Below are positions 21,360-35,039 of a stretch of DNA of 64,000 nt, piece after piece; position 1 is the first letter of the stretch, and each line of letters begins with the position of its first letter. The translations under genes were made by a program, and so were the position numbers. The notes beneath the pieces were generated by a model, which was not told where the DNA came from, searched no databases, and worked only from the letters and a program-made list of their open reading frames with translations. The stretch comes from Polytrichum commune (taxonomy: Eukaryota; Streptophyta; Polytrichopsida; Polytrichales; Polytrichaceae), in the NCBI GenBank assembly GCA_950295325.1, contig OX485807.1, positions 19,069,666-19,133,665 of the forward strand, written 5' to 3'.

Positions 21360-24300
21360 ATAGTGACCGGCACATACACATTTTGTTAGATATAGGAGTA
21401 CATATGTTGTATGTAGAAAATGTAGTGCACACTGATGCTGCAACTCAAAAGGTGTTTGTCACAATAAGGTACTTTACATTTCAATGTAATGTTTGCTTAT
21501 TTAATAAAGTGCATATCATTGTGGTCTACTCGACACCCTGAAAACCATGATAATAGGGTCCACTTCAATATTTATGGACTCCCAAAAATATTAACCCAAA
21601 ATGTATAACTTAAAACAACATTCTGTTGTACAAATTTCCTCATCACTCACCACTCACCACTCACCCTCACATGGCTTGGGGTCGCTCCCATAGACCATGG
21701 TTACATGAGTGTATGTGAGTGACATCATATTCACCTTCCAAGCATGTGAAAGGCAACGTAGCACATCCACTATCATGTGGTTATTATTGCACCCGTTGTA
21801 GAATTTTCCTACATACATGTCAATGTCATGGGTGTATGGCTAACTTGAGAGTCCTTCTATATACGTAACCTCATAGGATATGGAGACAAAAAGGAGAGGA
21901 GTTTCACACCAAGTCAAGTCAAGTCAATATGAAGTATGGTTGAAAGTCATTATTGAAAATGAGCAAAATATAAATCCAACATCTTCGTACAACACATGTG
22001 ACCCATACAATGAAGTTCAGCCTACTAGTAGACTTGGAGTTGTTGATGTATAAGGTATAACTCCGGACCCTCACTGGCAACTGGGCAACACGCCGACAAA
22101 CTGGACAGGGCATATTCCCGTGCATATGCATCCCTAATATTCAATAGCCGAAGATCTTCTTCAAGTTTTGGAGTTTGGAAACATACATGAAATTGCACAC
22201 ATGTCCAACTTATATATATATGTGCTAAGCTTTGAATTCAATATGATCGCTTTTGTGTCATATAAAAGTGAAAAGGAACATAACATTATTCAATAACAAA
22301 AATTTGTTATGTGGGGTCCAAAATTGAGGCATTATATTGTCGGATTAGGAAGCCTTGGGTGCAAAACATTCCTAAGAGGTGGGGTCTTGTGCTCGTTTTA
22401 AATTTGGATACGACCTTCATGCTTACGTTGTTTAAGTTAAGTTATAGTCATCGTCGATATCTCTTTGTTGAGCTCAAATTCATATTGAAAGCTTTCACAT
22501 GTGAAGGACCTGAACGTTATATTCCCATATCTCAATGTTTTAGTACCAAGCCCACAAAACATGCTCAACTTGCTACGTAATGTTATGTGGTGCACGCATC
22601 ATTAGAAATATAGGTCAGGTGCATGCGCCACTTTCAAATTAATATCCTTGTATATGTATTACAGGTGGGAAAAAAGGATACATGTTATAGCTGAGAAATA
22701 ATTACAAATACAGATACTACACAAAATAAAATAAAAAATACTACCTTAACAATTGTATATGAGGAAAAACAAAACTTGCATAATTTAAGTCTCCAATATT
22801 TGTGGGTGAATATAGTTTAATAGCTCATTTTAATCTACTATATATGTGTGTTTCTGTTGTACAATTGCATAAGGGTTCTAATGTCCCATAAGGCATGTGG
22901 CTACATGAACAAATTCCCTAGGTCTATGTATATTTTGCAACCCATAGTCACAACTTATGAATACCCTTTATGAGCACCCACATGTTGCAAATATGGAAAT
23001 CAACTGCACCCCTCCAAAATAAAAGCCATGCAATTTGAATCTATGCTTCACTAAGTTTGAAGTTGAATGCAACAAGGAGATCTTGGACAACTAGTTGTCA
23101 ATGATGATGGCTATCTAAACCGCTTGATATTGAGAATTCAATTGTAACTTACCTAATGTAGATGCTTACTTGCATTGGGATTGCCTATAATGTTGCAACT
23201 TTGCTAGCTAGGTAGGTCCAACATTGTCAAACAAAATTTTCTAGTAGCACACAACATGGCTAGACACCCACCTCGTTAAGTTGGGCCTCACAATCATTAC
23301 CCAAGGTAGAATCATATTCATTATACTTAAAGTTATAGTTTTCATTTTGTAGACAATTTGATCCCATAATGGAAATCACCCAAATAAGGGAAGAGAACAT
23401 CGTTTATGCTTGATATTATAATGTTATGAAGCTTATAAGTTAAACTTGTATCTTTTTTACCCTACAAAAGGTACCCTTTTCCAAAGTTACACTGACATCT
23501 CTCTCTCTCTCTAGTTCTTGATCAAGGCCATGATATTAAACACTTTGTGATTATAAACTTTCACATTAGTCAACTAAAAATTGTTTTCTTTACAAATAGA
23601 TGACAATACAATCAAGAGATCCTACATATACATACATGGAAAACGGTCATACTTTCCATACTAGATATGTAACGAGGATGTAGATGAAAGGTGCAACGTA
23701 ACCATGATTACAACTGTGAATCACGTTTGTAACCCATGGTAAAAAATAGGGTTTGGAAAAACTTACCATAGGTAAGAACTCCAATATAAACCCCTAACCC
23801 TAAAAGAAGCCTCCTTTTCTTACCATTCATGCAAGCGCAGGGTGAGGGGACTTTGTGCATACTCACTAGAAGAGTTGATACGTGTGGAAAGTGAGAGAAA
23901 CTAGGACGAATCACCAAGAGGAGTATTCTACTTGGAGTAACCTAGTCATGGCCAAGGATCACGTTTGAACACCCATATGTCATTTTGCAATGAGTGTTAT
24001 AATTTGAAATATTGCAATGCATTTGATGTTGTTTATATGTGTGCGACATGGATAACAAATGGGTCCTGTTGTTATTTACCTCGTGTACGTAACTAATCCT
24101 CAAATGTTTGTTGGTTGGTTGCATGGGCACATGTGAGGCAGGCCCTTCACACTCTCAATACGAGGATGTATTGTGATTATGACATTTTAAGCATTTCTAT
24201 GGGTTGATGTTACTAGGGACTTTTCCTTTGTAAGCACTCCATACATGTGGTGGAGTAGATATGTGTACTTCGTAGTGAAGCAAGAAGATAGGTGATTAAA

Positions 24301-24860
24301 CCTCAAAGGTATGGGGCAGTCAAACTTAAACATTTGTTGTTGGCTACCATGTTACTATGGAAACCCTAAGTAAGGTACATAGTCTTGCAAAGCAAAGTGA
24401 GTTATAACACAAAATATCCAGGTTATACAACACATAGATAAGCATGATTGCAAACAACTACACTATGCAAAATGCTATTGTGTTACCAAGTAGGAAGATG
24501 CCATGAAAATAGAAAGAGTCTTGTGGAAATTCCCACCCACCCACCCTTGTATTGCAATGAAGAAGTTATTGAAGGATTTGGCCTCTGAAAAGAGGAAGTT
24601 CAAACTTTGTAAAAGTTTTGAAAAATCAGCTCTATATAGATAGATAGATAGATAGATAGATAGAGCCAACTTCCATGGGGCATGGAATCTCCCATCATGA
24701 GACAAATCTTGTTTGGATACATAGACACCATCATTGTAGGGTCGGGGATTCACAACGTCTACGTAACAAATTCTGTATGAATTCATTGGGTGGGTGGGGT
24801 GTAGCTTGATTTAGAGGGTCGGTTGCAAGTTGACAAGTAGGCCTTTCTTGCCTCCTCTTT
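21360..24860. other. Gene-free stretch
   Basis: No gene or bounded repeat could be supported. It contains a (CT)6-like tract near 23502-23514 and a tetranucleotide repeat at 24637-24664 (listed separately). Confidence 0.5.
24637..24664. repeat. (GATA)n microsatellite
   Basis: About seven uninterrupted copies of TAGA/GATA. Confidence 0.95.
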
Positions 24861-24865
24861 ACTTA

Positions 24866-25470
24866 GGGCCACTTCACACACAAGGTTGAAGGCCCCTGAC
24901 CATGGCAATGTAAGAGCTCTCATTGGTCGAAAAGGCGGAGACCATCCAAGTTCACTTCACACTAGGAGGTGAAGGCCTAAAGGCTCAAAGAAAAGTTTGT
25001 GGATGAAAAGTCTACATGGAGTCCTACATGGTAGGTTGTGGATAAAGGTGCATGGTCTGCCGGAATTTGCGTCAAGCCCACCTCCAAGAGGTGGGTCTAT
25101 CGCAAATTGCAGCATACCATGATTTTTTTATTTTTTTATTTTTTTAATCCCCCCCCCAAGCTAGATAGATTGCATGGCAGAATCCAAGATAGATTCTAGA
25201 ACATATTCTAGGACAAACAACCACCATCAAGTAATTCTCTTAAATTGATAGAGTTTGAGACATATTATATTAAACCAAATCCTCCCTTTTTCCCGCCAAC
25301 AAAATATTCAATGGTCCCGCAACGTAGTCCATTCTCACTTCACACTATGCCTGAGGGCCCATGACTACATAAAACGGCTTTCCCAACACCCATGGTACGG
25401 CCTTTGGATGAGAGTCAAGGGTCCTCACCATAACAAGGTCACGGCTCTTGGCTCATGTGTGAAGTGGCCC
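24866..25470. mobile_element. PIF/Harbinger-type MITE, compact copy
   Basis: The element is 605 bp. It has inverted ends GGGCCACTTCACACA (left) and the same sequence in reverse at the right (tgtgtgaagtggccc). It is flanked by a perfect TTA duplication (24863-24865 and 25471-25473), the target choice of PIF/Harbinger elements. It shares its left 250 bases and its right end with the longer element at 3494-5195 but has a single, not six-fold, right-end unit. A T-rich/poly-C tract lies near 25125-25160. No coding region. Confidence 0.88.
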
Positions 25471-25473
25471 TTA

Positions 25474-28340
25474 TCTCAAAGATAAGCACAGGGGGAGTGG
25501 GGAGTCACTCTCTCTCAGATTAAGTATACATGTGAGATAATGTAGTATTTTTTAGGATTTTTTTAATCTACTAAAATGGATTATAAGGCATGCTAATTTT
25601 CAAAACAATGGTAGATTATTGTGATTATTGGCACTCTATAGGTAATTATAAATTATTAAACGAATGATTTACTAGTGCCCTACATTACTTATATGTAAAA
25701 AAATCCCCAGTCCCAAAGTCCTTAAAGTTTATGACTAACTATAAGCCTCACAAGAAGCACATGTACAAAATAAGGAAAACAAGCAAATTATAAGATTCAA
25801 GGTTTATGGTTTGAAATCACACTCAAGCCCAACACAAGAAACATAATAATATATTAATAACAACAATGAACTACATGTACACGTCATAAACAGAAGAAGA
25901 CAAGGACTAAACTATTGTGTTCATTAGCACAATTTAGGGGGTTTCAAAATTATTGCGTAGTTAGAGACCTTGATGCTATGCTTTAAGGCTAGCCATATAT
26001 GTCTAAAAGTCACAAATTAAAAGGCTCCCACACGCACTACAAAACATAGTCTATAAAGTATGTATCTACATAAATTTACAAAACACCCGCCAAAGCATCC
26101 AAAGAAGTCCCATAGATCTCGCAAGTCCTCCACTTATTAGGGCTACAACTCAAATAATAAGCGATTGAGTTGTTGAGCACCCATATATGCAAGGTCAACA
26201 TTCACTACTTGTGCAAATTGCACATAAGCAAGCAAAACATCAACTTTCAAACTCCATATTAAAACCACAAAAAGTCATGAGCCTCATACAATAGCCATTT
26301 GATATACATATTGCAAACACTTCGCTAAATGGGCATTTAACTAGTATGAGATCAATGAACATATCAAGAGTGACCAAATTGTTGAGATACTCGGTTTGAC
26401 CTTGTTTGTCAAACTACAAAGAATTTAGACAAGTGCATAAAAAAAATCTAAATAACTAGTTATATTTACACTTGATGATGTTTTGCCAATCTTGCAAATA
26501 ATGCTACATGATAGCCAAAGCCTTGTTTCTTTGCTTCTAGCCTTTGAACATTTGTATATCTACAATACCCAATGCCCATAAATTATAACTAGTAGCACCT
26601 CAAGGCCATCAATCTAGAAGAATCTACAAAATATTCCTCAAATTATTAAAAGATAACCAAAAGATCACAACATTAACCGGTTGGACCGGGGAGCACTTGG
26701 TTTACCAAAGCTTTGGAGTCCAAGGTTGTAATACCATTATCGAGAAAATTGATGATGCTTGGGATTTTCTTATGACTCCCAACAATGACTTGCTCGCAAT
26801 CCACAAATACAACACCAAATATGGTCAACATTGTGTAGCTTGTTTTAGCTTGAATCTTCCTATGAAATAGTTTGTTGAGATTACAAAAAGTATCAACTAT
26901 CTAGACATATTATCTTATTTCCTTGGTGTTGGGAAGGGACAATTAAATGATTGGGGAAGCTCCGTTGTTTACTTAATGCGAGTCAAAACCAACAAACACA
27001 AATTATTCAATATGTTTGAATATCATATTATAAGCATTGAAATCAAAGTGTTTATATTGAATCCAACTATCAAGCATTTTTGTTCCAAGCTCCGATTGAT
27101 TTACATGAGATTGGCTATAATAACACATTCATATTGACTTTGGACCTCATCTTAGTTACCATCTTGGAATCTGGCATGATCCTAGACTACACTAAGTAAC
27201 CTCATGTCTATAATGTTTTTTTCTAACCAATTTTCTCTCTAAACATAAGCCTTCTACTTCCCACATATCTTTAACTTTCATTTCGTTTCATTAGGGTTCA
27301 ACCGTTCAAGAAGATGTATCTAGATCCATTGTCAAACAAATAATATTTCATATTTAGCCCTTTATGTCCATGGTATTATATATGTACCTTTAGGTAATTT
27401 TATGATATTACTCCAAATGATATATTACATATATTTATGTTCCGCACACCTAAACTTAATTATTTAAATGAGTAAGTTACATCAAAGAGAAAGTTGAGAG
27501 ACTAAGAGAAGCCCTATTTTGTTTAAAATTTTAAAAACTAAGAGAAATTCAATAATTCTTCAAAGTAAGGAAAATAAAAGAGATCCGGTAATGATTCAAA
27601 GTTACACTAAGAGAAAAATCTAATACTTAAGAGATCCGGAAGAGATAGAAAGACTAAGATATGATAATGACTCAAAGCTAGAGAAAGAGAGATGAAATGA
27701 TCAAGAAAGATCCGATAACGATTCAACACTAGGAGACTATGAGAGATTCGAGAATTGCACAATCCAATAGCCACAAACAACTCTCACACAAACTTAGAGT
27801 TACAAACACATACTACAAGCCAAGGGCCACAAGCATCAAGATCCTCAAGAGGATAGACAAAAGAAGAAGAGTAGTGAGTTGCAAAGGCCTTTTTATGAAG
27901 TCCCTTTGTATGGGTGGGTGGGACCAGTAGTGCTCATAACTGCCGTTATTAAGACTTGATATATGTTTGTTGTGCGTAGCTAAACATCTAGATACAACGC
28001 CAACAACCTCTTAGTCCGAATTTTAGTCATGATAAAAATAAGAACCTTTAAACAAGGGACCATCTTACACCAAACAATGTTCCTTAAAACACTTAAATAG
28101 ACTTCATTTCACAAAGACGAAAGTCCATTGCCTTAGGATTCAAAATAAGAATACGTAGATGTTGCAAAACCTGATCCTCATTAAGGGCTGTGAAAGAGCC
28201 AAAAGCTTGAATCCTTTCTACTTTTATGAAAATAGAAATTGAAACAAATTCATTGCTGAAAATCAATCAAATGATTAGCAACGTAAAACCCCACAAAATG
28301 GCATTCCACCCTTCATGCTTCCAAAAAACAACAAGGTTGC
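25474..28340. other. Gene-free stretch with purine-rich repeats
   Basis: No gene is supported. From 27480 to 27760 the plus strand is purine-rich and loosely repetitive (agagatccggtaatgattca and similar, every 70 bases or so). Between about 26690 and 26960 a frame can be read with few stops (for example TIIEKIDDAWDFLMTPNNDL), but it matches no family I know. Confidence 0.45.
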
Positions 28341-28349
28341 TTCTATAAG

Positions 28350-28900
28350 CAATTAGTTCATGGACACGCTAATTGGCGACCAAGCTCTAAAGAACACTAC
28401 GGTGAGCAACATGAGGAGCCTTTTGAACCTTCTCTAGGGTATATACCGTAGTCCACCAAGACTTCCCATTTTAAACATACCAAGTTCTGTTGGTTAAACA
28501 CCAAGTTCTCTCTCTCTCTCTCCCAATGATCCAAGATATTGAACTTCAGAAACCAAGTTAAATCCTATGCAACTTCCCAAGATCCTTGTTGAAGTGTTTG
28601 TCAAAAGGCAATGAGGCAAAGGAGAAGAAGTTCCATAATATCCGGGAATATTCTATGTAATATTGTCAGTCCCACGGAACACTGTTATGGATCTTAACAA
28701 TGTTATGTCCAAATGATGTTGGTCCCATATCTCCACGCATGTTGAACGAATGGGCATTCATAGAACATGTGCTTGACAATCTTGATTACTCCAACCCATA
28801 ATGCAGACAAATCATGTTAATTTCATATGCTTTTCTTTTTTGTTGGATGACCGGCCAAAGGAAAGCAACTTCTTTGGGGAGTGAAAGCATAGAAACGTGT
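28350..28900 (-). pseudogene. LINE-like reverse-transcriptase 3' end remnant
   Basis: On the minus strand near 28740-28830 the reading VIKIVKHMFYECPFVQHAW can be made, preceded in another frame by ICLHYGLE. The Cys-x2-Cys/His-like pair followed by His-x-Phe-x2-Cys-Pro and a Trp resembles the zinc-ribbon (zf-RVT) region at the C-terminus of plant LINE reverse transcriptases. Frameshifts and stops are frequent and no polymerase core motif was found, so only the 3' end seems to survive. Confidence 0.4.
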
Positions 28901-31900
28901 TAATGTGATATTGTCTTTGCAATATTGAAAAAGTTTTGCTTTGGATTTTCTTTTTTTGGGTCACAAATTGAAAAAAAAAGAAAAAAAAATTGCAAAAGAA
29001 AAGTTTATGTCACCTCGGGAGAACCAACGCAAAACCAAGGGGACTCAAGAAATAATGTCCAACAAAGTCCGTATTAGAATCCATTCAAAAATAAAATAAA
29101 AGACTATCTAGAACTAGTATGTGGAACGAAGAAGCAAATCTACATCTAATTGGATTATAGAGGGGGTAATTAGCACACGTTGATTGAAAATTAGGCACTG
29201 CATTATCCTAGATAAATGTTTGCAAGAGCAACTAGAAGGGACAAGGGGGTTTTTTTGGTCACTAGGTCATGACATACCAAACTGACACTTAAGTATATTT
29301 GGACAAACTACTTGTCCAAAAATAATACGGGATGTGCACTTGTGGGGACAAAAACATCAAAAGACAAAAGCAAAAGCAACAACACAACAACCACGACTTA
29401 GGATGTTTGTATTTGATATTCGCCAACCATCATATTCATGTAGTTTTGCAACCCAGTGTACATCATGTTGGTGGTTGCAATTGTCCAAAATTCATGCATA
29501 AATCCAAAAACACTTCAATCCTAGTCACAAGATGGTCCTTGTCACAATGCTAGCTAGAATTTCTTGTGTTTTTGACAAGGTGAATAGTGTTTGACATATG
29601 TGGAAGTTGTGTCATGTTCTTGTTATGTAATAAATATCATGTCAATATCTTGTCAAATTTTGTGGTCACTCATTTGAACACACTCACTAGCCTCCATGCT
29701 TATTATTGAATGTTCATTAAAAAAATACTATCTTTGTTTAGTTTAAATATATCTCGTCAAGTTCCCCCTCTTTTGAAAGACTATCTACTAATATGGGTCA
29801 ACCTCAACATTGGTCAAATGTGTTAGCTTGCACCTATTCCACATATGCAATGAATGCTTGACATTCAGAATCGAGTCTCAGCCTCTGCCATTGCGAGGGT
29901 TTAAAAAAATCGCCAAACGTAAGGGAAGGCATAGTGGCCTTTAACTTAGGCAAGGTGGGTACAACCGGTAGTAGGGTGGATCATGCAACAACACATGTTG
30001 CCCACCTGTGAAGTCGATGTCAAGGGTGGCAGTTGGCCAATATGTCAACCTTAATTTTAGACGCTGGTGGAATCTGGGTCTTAGGACACAAGAATAAACG
30101 CCCCAAATTGTGGGCTTCACAAAGACACCAACACCAAGTGTTTGATGTTATGACTTCCCAAGCTATTGAATGTGCACTCTTGTAACTCAACCTCGTAACT
30201 ATTGATTACGCATGATGTATATAGAGTTACACATGGTAATATTATATAGTAATAAAATTATTGCATGTTCTCAATAGAAATGTATATAATCAACAAATAG
30301 TTTTAGAAATAACTTGGGCTTTGCTACAATTTGATGATGCAAGTTTCACCCAAGGGAGAGCAGATGGACCAATTGTTCATGCAAAAGGTGGTTTAAATCC
30401 AAGCATAATATGAAACTCACGTGAACTTTGAGGTTAAGTTGCCTAATGTTAGAACGATGCAATTTACAACTTTCTATGCAGTGCTTTCTATATGATCATT
30501 CAATATTTCCTTCAATCAAATGTGTTGTTTCAATTAAGACTCTCACAAATCTATCACTACAAGGATCATGTTGTCTTATTTTTGGAATCATATTTTCTTA
30601 CCCACGTGTTACCACTACACAAAAAGTCCTATTAGTGTGGAGTCACAATATTAGGAAATTGATGTGGTGAATAATAATTATGTTACTCTTGATATCAGGG
30701 GACTATTTTAATTTATGTAAGATGTTGGTTGGAAGTCTCAAGGAAGACAAATAGGAAGACCCAAGGTCTTGCAACCATGTTATTTCAACTTCAACTAGAC
30801 AATTAGAATGACCTACTCAAATTAATTTCACGTTAATTCTCCACCCAAACTAATAAGACTATTTGATGTACATGTAATTATCTTATGCAGGATGGTGTAA
30901 CAATCTCTTAAGATAGTATTTTTTTCTCAATCCATACTAAGAGATTGAAATGATTTAGTGGTAAGACCATGCAATTCCGGTAGTGTATGTTATAAACATA
31001 GCTTTTTGAGCCATGAGGAGTTGCCAACATTTTCATCGATTCTTGGCCTACTAGAAGAGCTAAATGGATACAAAATGATGACAATTGGAAGGACCTCATG
31101 TAATGTCACTCTGGATGGTCGCCGTAATTGTAAAATAAATGAGGCCCTTTTAGATAAATGAAAAGAAAAGAAAAGTTAAATGGATACAAAACGATGACAA
31201 TTTGAATGACCTCATGTTATGTCACTTTGGATGGCTGCATTAATTATTCAAAAAAAAAAATGCAACCCTTTTGAAAAAAAGAAGAAGCTAACAATGGTAT
31301 CAAAACTTGCGTGAACCTGAACCCGTTGACCCTATCATGTTCAAGAATCCCCTTGGTACATGATAAGACTTGCAATTGACCTTTTTGGAGTAGGAATATG
31401 TTAGCACATTTTTGTGTGGGATAGCTAGGTTGGTGGAGGACTGAATAGAGGGCACGAAGCAAGGGAGCAACACTATCATACTTCAAAAAATTACGGACAA
31501 ACCCTAGCAAAGCACTTTTTCACCTAGGTGAGTGGGAAAATATGATGCTTACTCATGGTTTGGAGCCTTAGTGAAGCATAAAGTAGACGGGTCTTGAATG
31601 TTTACTTTTTACGACTACATTAATTATTCCATTTAGTGAGGGTGGGCTAGTAGTGCATGTAGGAAAATAGAGCAAGTCCAATTGTTCTTGGATCTGTATT
31701 TGCATCCGGGAATGAAAAGTGACCTCCGCCCAAGATGCAAATGCAGACTTGTGCAAATACACATGTCTTTTTAGTGTCCATTTTTGTATTCATACTAAAC
31801 CATGTACCACTCAAATATAGGTGTCTAATTAAGGTAAGTAAACAAATTAGGCGGGTTGACCTTACCCTTACAAAGTTGAGATCCAAATTCAATAAGAGGT

Positions 31901-31990
31901 CAAAGTGAAGACATGCTTTCTCTGCAAATGATCTCACAGACCCTCCCAATCGTGTTACTAGGTTGTTACTATTGAACTAAGAATGGCTCA
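28901..31990. other. Gene-free stretch with one tandem duplication
   Basis: No gene is supported. Near 31061 and 31177 the phrase taaatggatacaaaa followed by gatgacaattggaaggacct occurs twice, 116 bases apart, with A-rich junctions. Confidence 0.5.
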
Positions 31991-32059
31991 TACATGTGGA
32001 ACCAGAGTCCAACCTCATTCTAACATGTGTCTTTAAGGTTTTTGTTCTTAACTACAAGC

Positions 32060-32550
32060 CTTGCCACATACACCCTAAACTCCATAATATCAACCCCCAT
32101 AATATCACATGCTCTCTATTATCCCAAAACCCTAGGGAACAGATGTTCGTAGTTCAAATCTCACTCCTTAAGGTCACATTTCTCTCCCTTATATCACGAA
32201 ATTTGTCATTAATGCAAACCACCAAAGAAGTCAACCCACACCCTCACATTGCACCATGTGGAATGTCACCTACTTATTCTTCTTCTTTTTCTTCTTATGC
32301 CACTTGTTGAATGTTGGTGCATACGTCTGCCACATCGCCCAGGAAGGCCACATGGAGTGGACCACACCAACATAGGTGATGGGAGAATGAATTCAAATTG
32401 TCCTCACATCTCCTTTGTGTTAATCCATGATGTCACATGCTACACTAATTCTAGAGCATCACGCATCCATGTTAATACTACAAAACTTTGTAATATCACG
32501 TGCACTTTGGTTACCACAGGTATGATACTACAAAGTTTAGAGTGTATTTT
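32060..32550 (+). repeat. Dispersed repeat, inverted partner of 16.4-16.8 kb
   Basis: Collinear in reverse with 16430-16780. Shared blocks include ttaatccatgatgtcacatg, ctacactaattctagagcat and catccatgttaatacta. No coding region is seen. Confidence 0.6.
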
Positions 32551-33212
32551 ACCACTCAAATGTATGTGTATAATTAATAGTCATGACCACATAAAGACAA
32601 ACCTTAGGCTACCACCGTCGCTATGAACTGGCAACTTACAACAAAATTAAAGAGCAACTTGAGAATGAGCTTACTTACCTCAAGTCAAAGGAAACCTAAT
32701 AAAAACTTGTGACCATATCGAAGCTTATGCTTGGAAAATTTCCACCAATCTACGGTACCTAAGAGTGCAATAAACATACCAAGGATCTCATCAAAAGAAT
32801 GGCATCTATGATTTGGATGAATGTTTAAGACTTCATTACTTCTGAATTCATCCATCCGAGGACCCGGAACATGCGTTTTCCATACGTTTAACCACACGCA
32901 TATATACGATCATTTGATGATGCCTCGGATCTTCTCTTTTTGGTCATTGTTCTCAAGAAAACCTTGGAGACTTTTATATCATAACCCCCATTCTAGCAAG
33001 TCTTTGATCCTCATCGAGTCCAATGATGAAAATCCGCTTGAAAAGACCTTTATTGCCATAGGGAATCCTTTGGCACTTTCAATGAACTACCATTAAATTA
33101 CTTTCCACCCAACAAACTGACCATGCAGAAAAAGGAAACCATGCGGATAGTCTGTGTGTACGGTTTTGACGACAATAGCAGTTACAAAGTCACCTTCTTC
33201 AAGTAGCTTCAA

Positions 33213-34194
33213 CAGTCAGGACTCTATAAGTGTTACCCCTATAAGCGTTATAATTTCATATACGTTAACAAAAATTTACTCCCCTACAAAAACACAATTG
33301 GTAAGACTAGTGAGTGTTATGTGTTAAGTGTTATAACATGCTCTACTTTGTTCTTTGTTAATTCCATCTTTATAAGTGTTAATTTTGAGCAAATCAAGGT
33401 AATACTATATGAGAGCATACATTTTAAACATGTAATCACATTTATCCCATATTCTTTGCGAACAATTCAAGATTGTTGGAGGCACACGGGTGTTCTTTCG
33501 ATCTCTATTGAGAGGGAGATAGACGAAGCTAGGCGCTTGATAGAGGTTGATGAAGTTGCTACTCTACTTCATCAACTGACGTTGTTGTCATTTGATAGTG
33601 AGGTGGGTGACGTGATGAATGCTCGTGAATACCTCAATTATGAGATGGAGTTTGATTTAAACATCCCCTATGAACCTACCGATGAGGAGTTTTTGGATAT
33701 GTATTCCTCATAATATCAAGAAATTGATGTTGACGAGGTTATGGTTGATGTGGTAGAAGAAGATGTAGGATTTAGTGGTGTTGAGCGTTCTCTAGAGACT
33801 TTGAAGAAATACTTTGAACAAAGACCAAATGATGCCCTATCACATAGCAGGAGCATTCAAGGACTCCGGAAGGAAGTTTCATCTCATTATTTGGAAGCTT
33901 CTCGTCATACTACTATAGACTCTTTGTTTCAATTAGTTTAGTTGGAAGAATCTCGTCCAGTTACAACTATATAGATTATTTCTTTCAATTAGTTTAGTTG
34001 ATCTATGTATTATCATTTGTACTTTTATTTTTATTTTTATAAAACATTATGTTCTTCATTTTCAAAAAAATTAAGTGTTATTTCTATAAATGTTATTCAT
34101 CATCGGTATGAATTCTATAAGTATTACTTTTAATAATTCTATATATGTTTTTTTTTGCTACTCCCGACCTATAACATTTATAGAGTCCTGACTA
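33213..34194 (+). mobile_element. Internally deleted pogo/Tigger-type element
   Basis: Inverted ends CAGTCAGGACTCTATAAG (left) and TAGTCAGGACTCTATAAA in reverse (right) bound 982 bp. A CAGT-type start with a TA target is typical of pogo-superfamily elements; TA follows the right end, while AA precedes the left. The interior encodes only the C-terminal part of a pogo/Tigger-type transposase. The right end lies only 9 bases from the next MITE. Confidence 0.8.
33440..33941 (+). pseudogene. pogo/Tigger transposase C-terminal remnant
   Basis: The reading starts about TIQDCWRHTGVL, continues LIEVDEVATLLHQLTLL, NAREYLNYEME and EPTDEEFLDMYSS, reaches a stop at about 33711, and resumes in the same frame as DVDEVMVDVVEED, SLETLKKYFEQ and LRKEVS, ending HTTIDSLFQLV. 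The Cys-Trp-Arg-His motif, the short acidic 'xDEExLDM' block and the final Thr-Thr-Ile-Asp-x-Phe tail are the usual C-terminal landmarks of pogo/Tigger/jerky-type DDE transposases. The DNA-binding domains and catalytic core are missing. Confidence 0.75.
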
Positions 34195-34203
34195 TACACA
34201 CTA

Positions 34204-34938
34204 AGGTAGAGGGTGCTTAAATCCACACTTTAAGCTATTGCACATACATATGGCTATGTGGTTGATTTCTAATTATTTATTCAAATACATATTAGTCTTT
34301 GGGCTAAACATAGGTATAAAGAAAAGGAAAGAAAAAAAAACCTCCATTGAATATTTGATGAATAGTCAAAGTCAAAATCACTAGCTTCCTTAAACTGATC
34401 CTTAGGCCCTGTGTATGACAACCTTGCACATGATGAGGACCCTCACCTTCATTGTTTGGAACCAATACAAGATTGCCTAGAGCCAACACAACATAAGTGG
34501 GTCCTAGACCCAAGCTAGATCAAAGCGCAACATGGCCACCTCCATGATCCCACCTAGTTCAATTGTAGAACCGTCATTTTGCATCGCAAGTACCGACCCC
34601 TTTGCTGCCTATAACCGATCCCCTTTGTACCCATAATCAACCCCTTTGGCTTTGTGGGCTTGAACCGTCCCCCCCCCCCCCCCCCCCCCCCCCTCCCCCA
34701 TGCGTAGTGAATAGAAGGGCTAGAATAGACATTGACAAGCCACCTTGAACCGACCCGAGATAAAGTGGAGCCCATTACTTGTCCTATATGGAGGCAGTGT
34801 AGGCTAGTATGTGGTGGCGCCACTAATGACACCTAAATTTGTCACTCTGTGAGCCCGGGCACTCCTTTTCCATGGTGATTGGGAGGTGTTTATAGGTGTT
34901 GCTTTTGGGGTGGGTGTTGGTTTCTGCACCCTCTACCT
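34204..34938. mobile_element. TA-flanked non-autonomous DNA transposon, copy B
   Basis: At 735 bp this is the uninterrupted sister of the element at 5480-7256. Inverted ends begin AGGTAGAGGGTGCTTAAA, and TA flanks both sides (34202-34203 and 34939-34940). It serves as the empty-site reference for the hAT insertion in copy A. It contains a C25 homopolymer (34669-34693) that is absent from copy A at the same point. Confidence 0.9.
34669..34693. repeat. Poly-C tract (about 25 C)
   Basis: An unbroken run of C, followed by T and five more C, inside MITE copy B. Length may be affected by sequencing error. Confidence 0.9.
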
Positions 34939-35039
34939 TAGTATTGTCACTCTCTTGCACTCACACACATCACTACTAGATTTTAACGAAAGCTTTAAAA
35001 TAAGCTAGGAACAATAAGTGGTGTCAAGTGCCTTCAACA

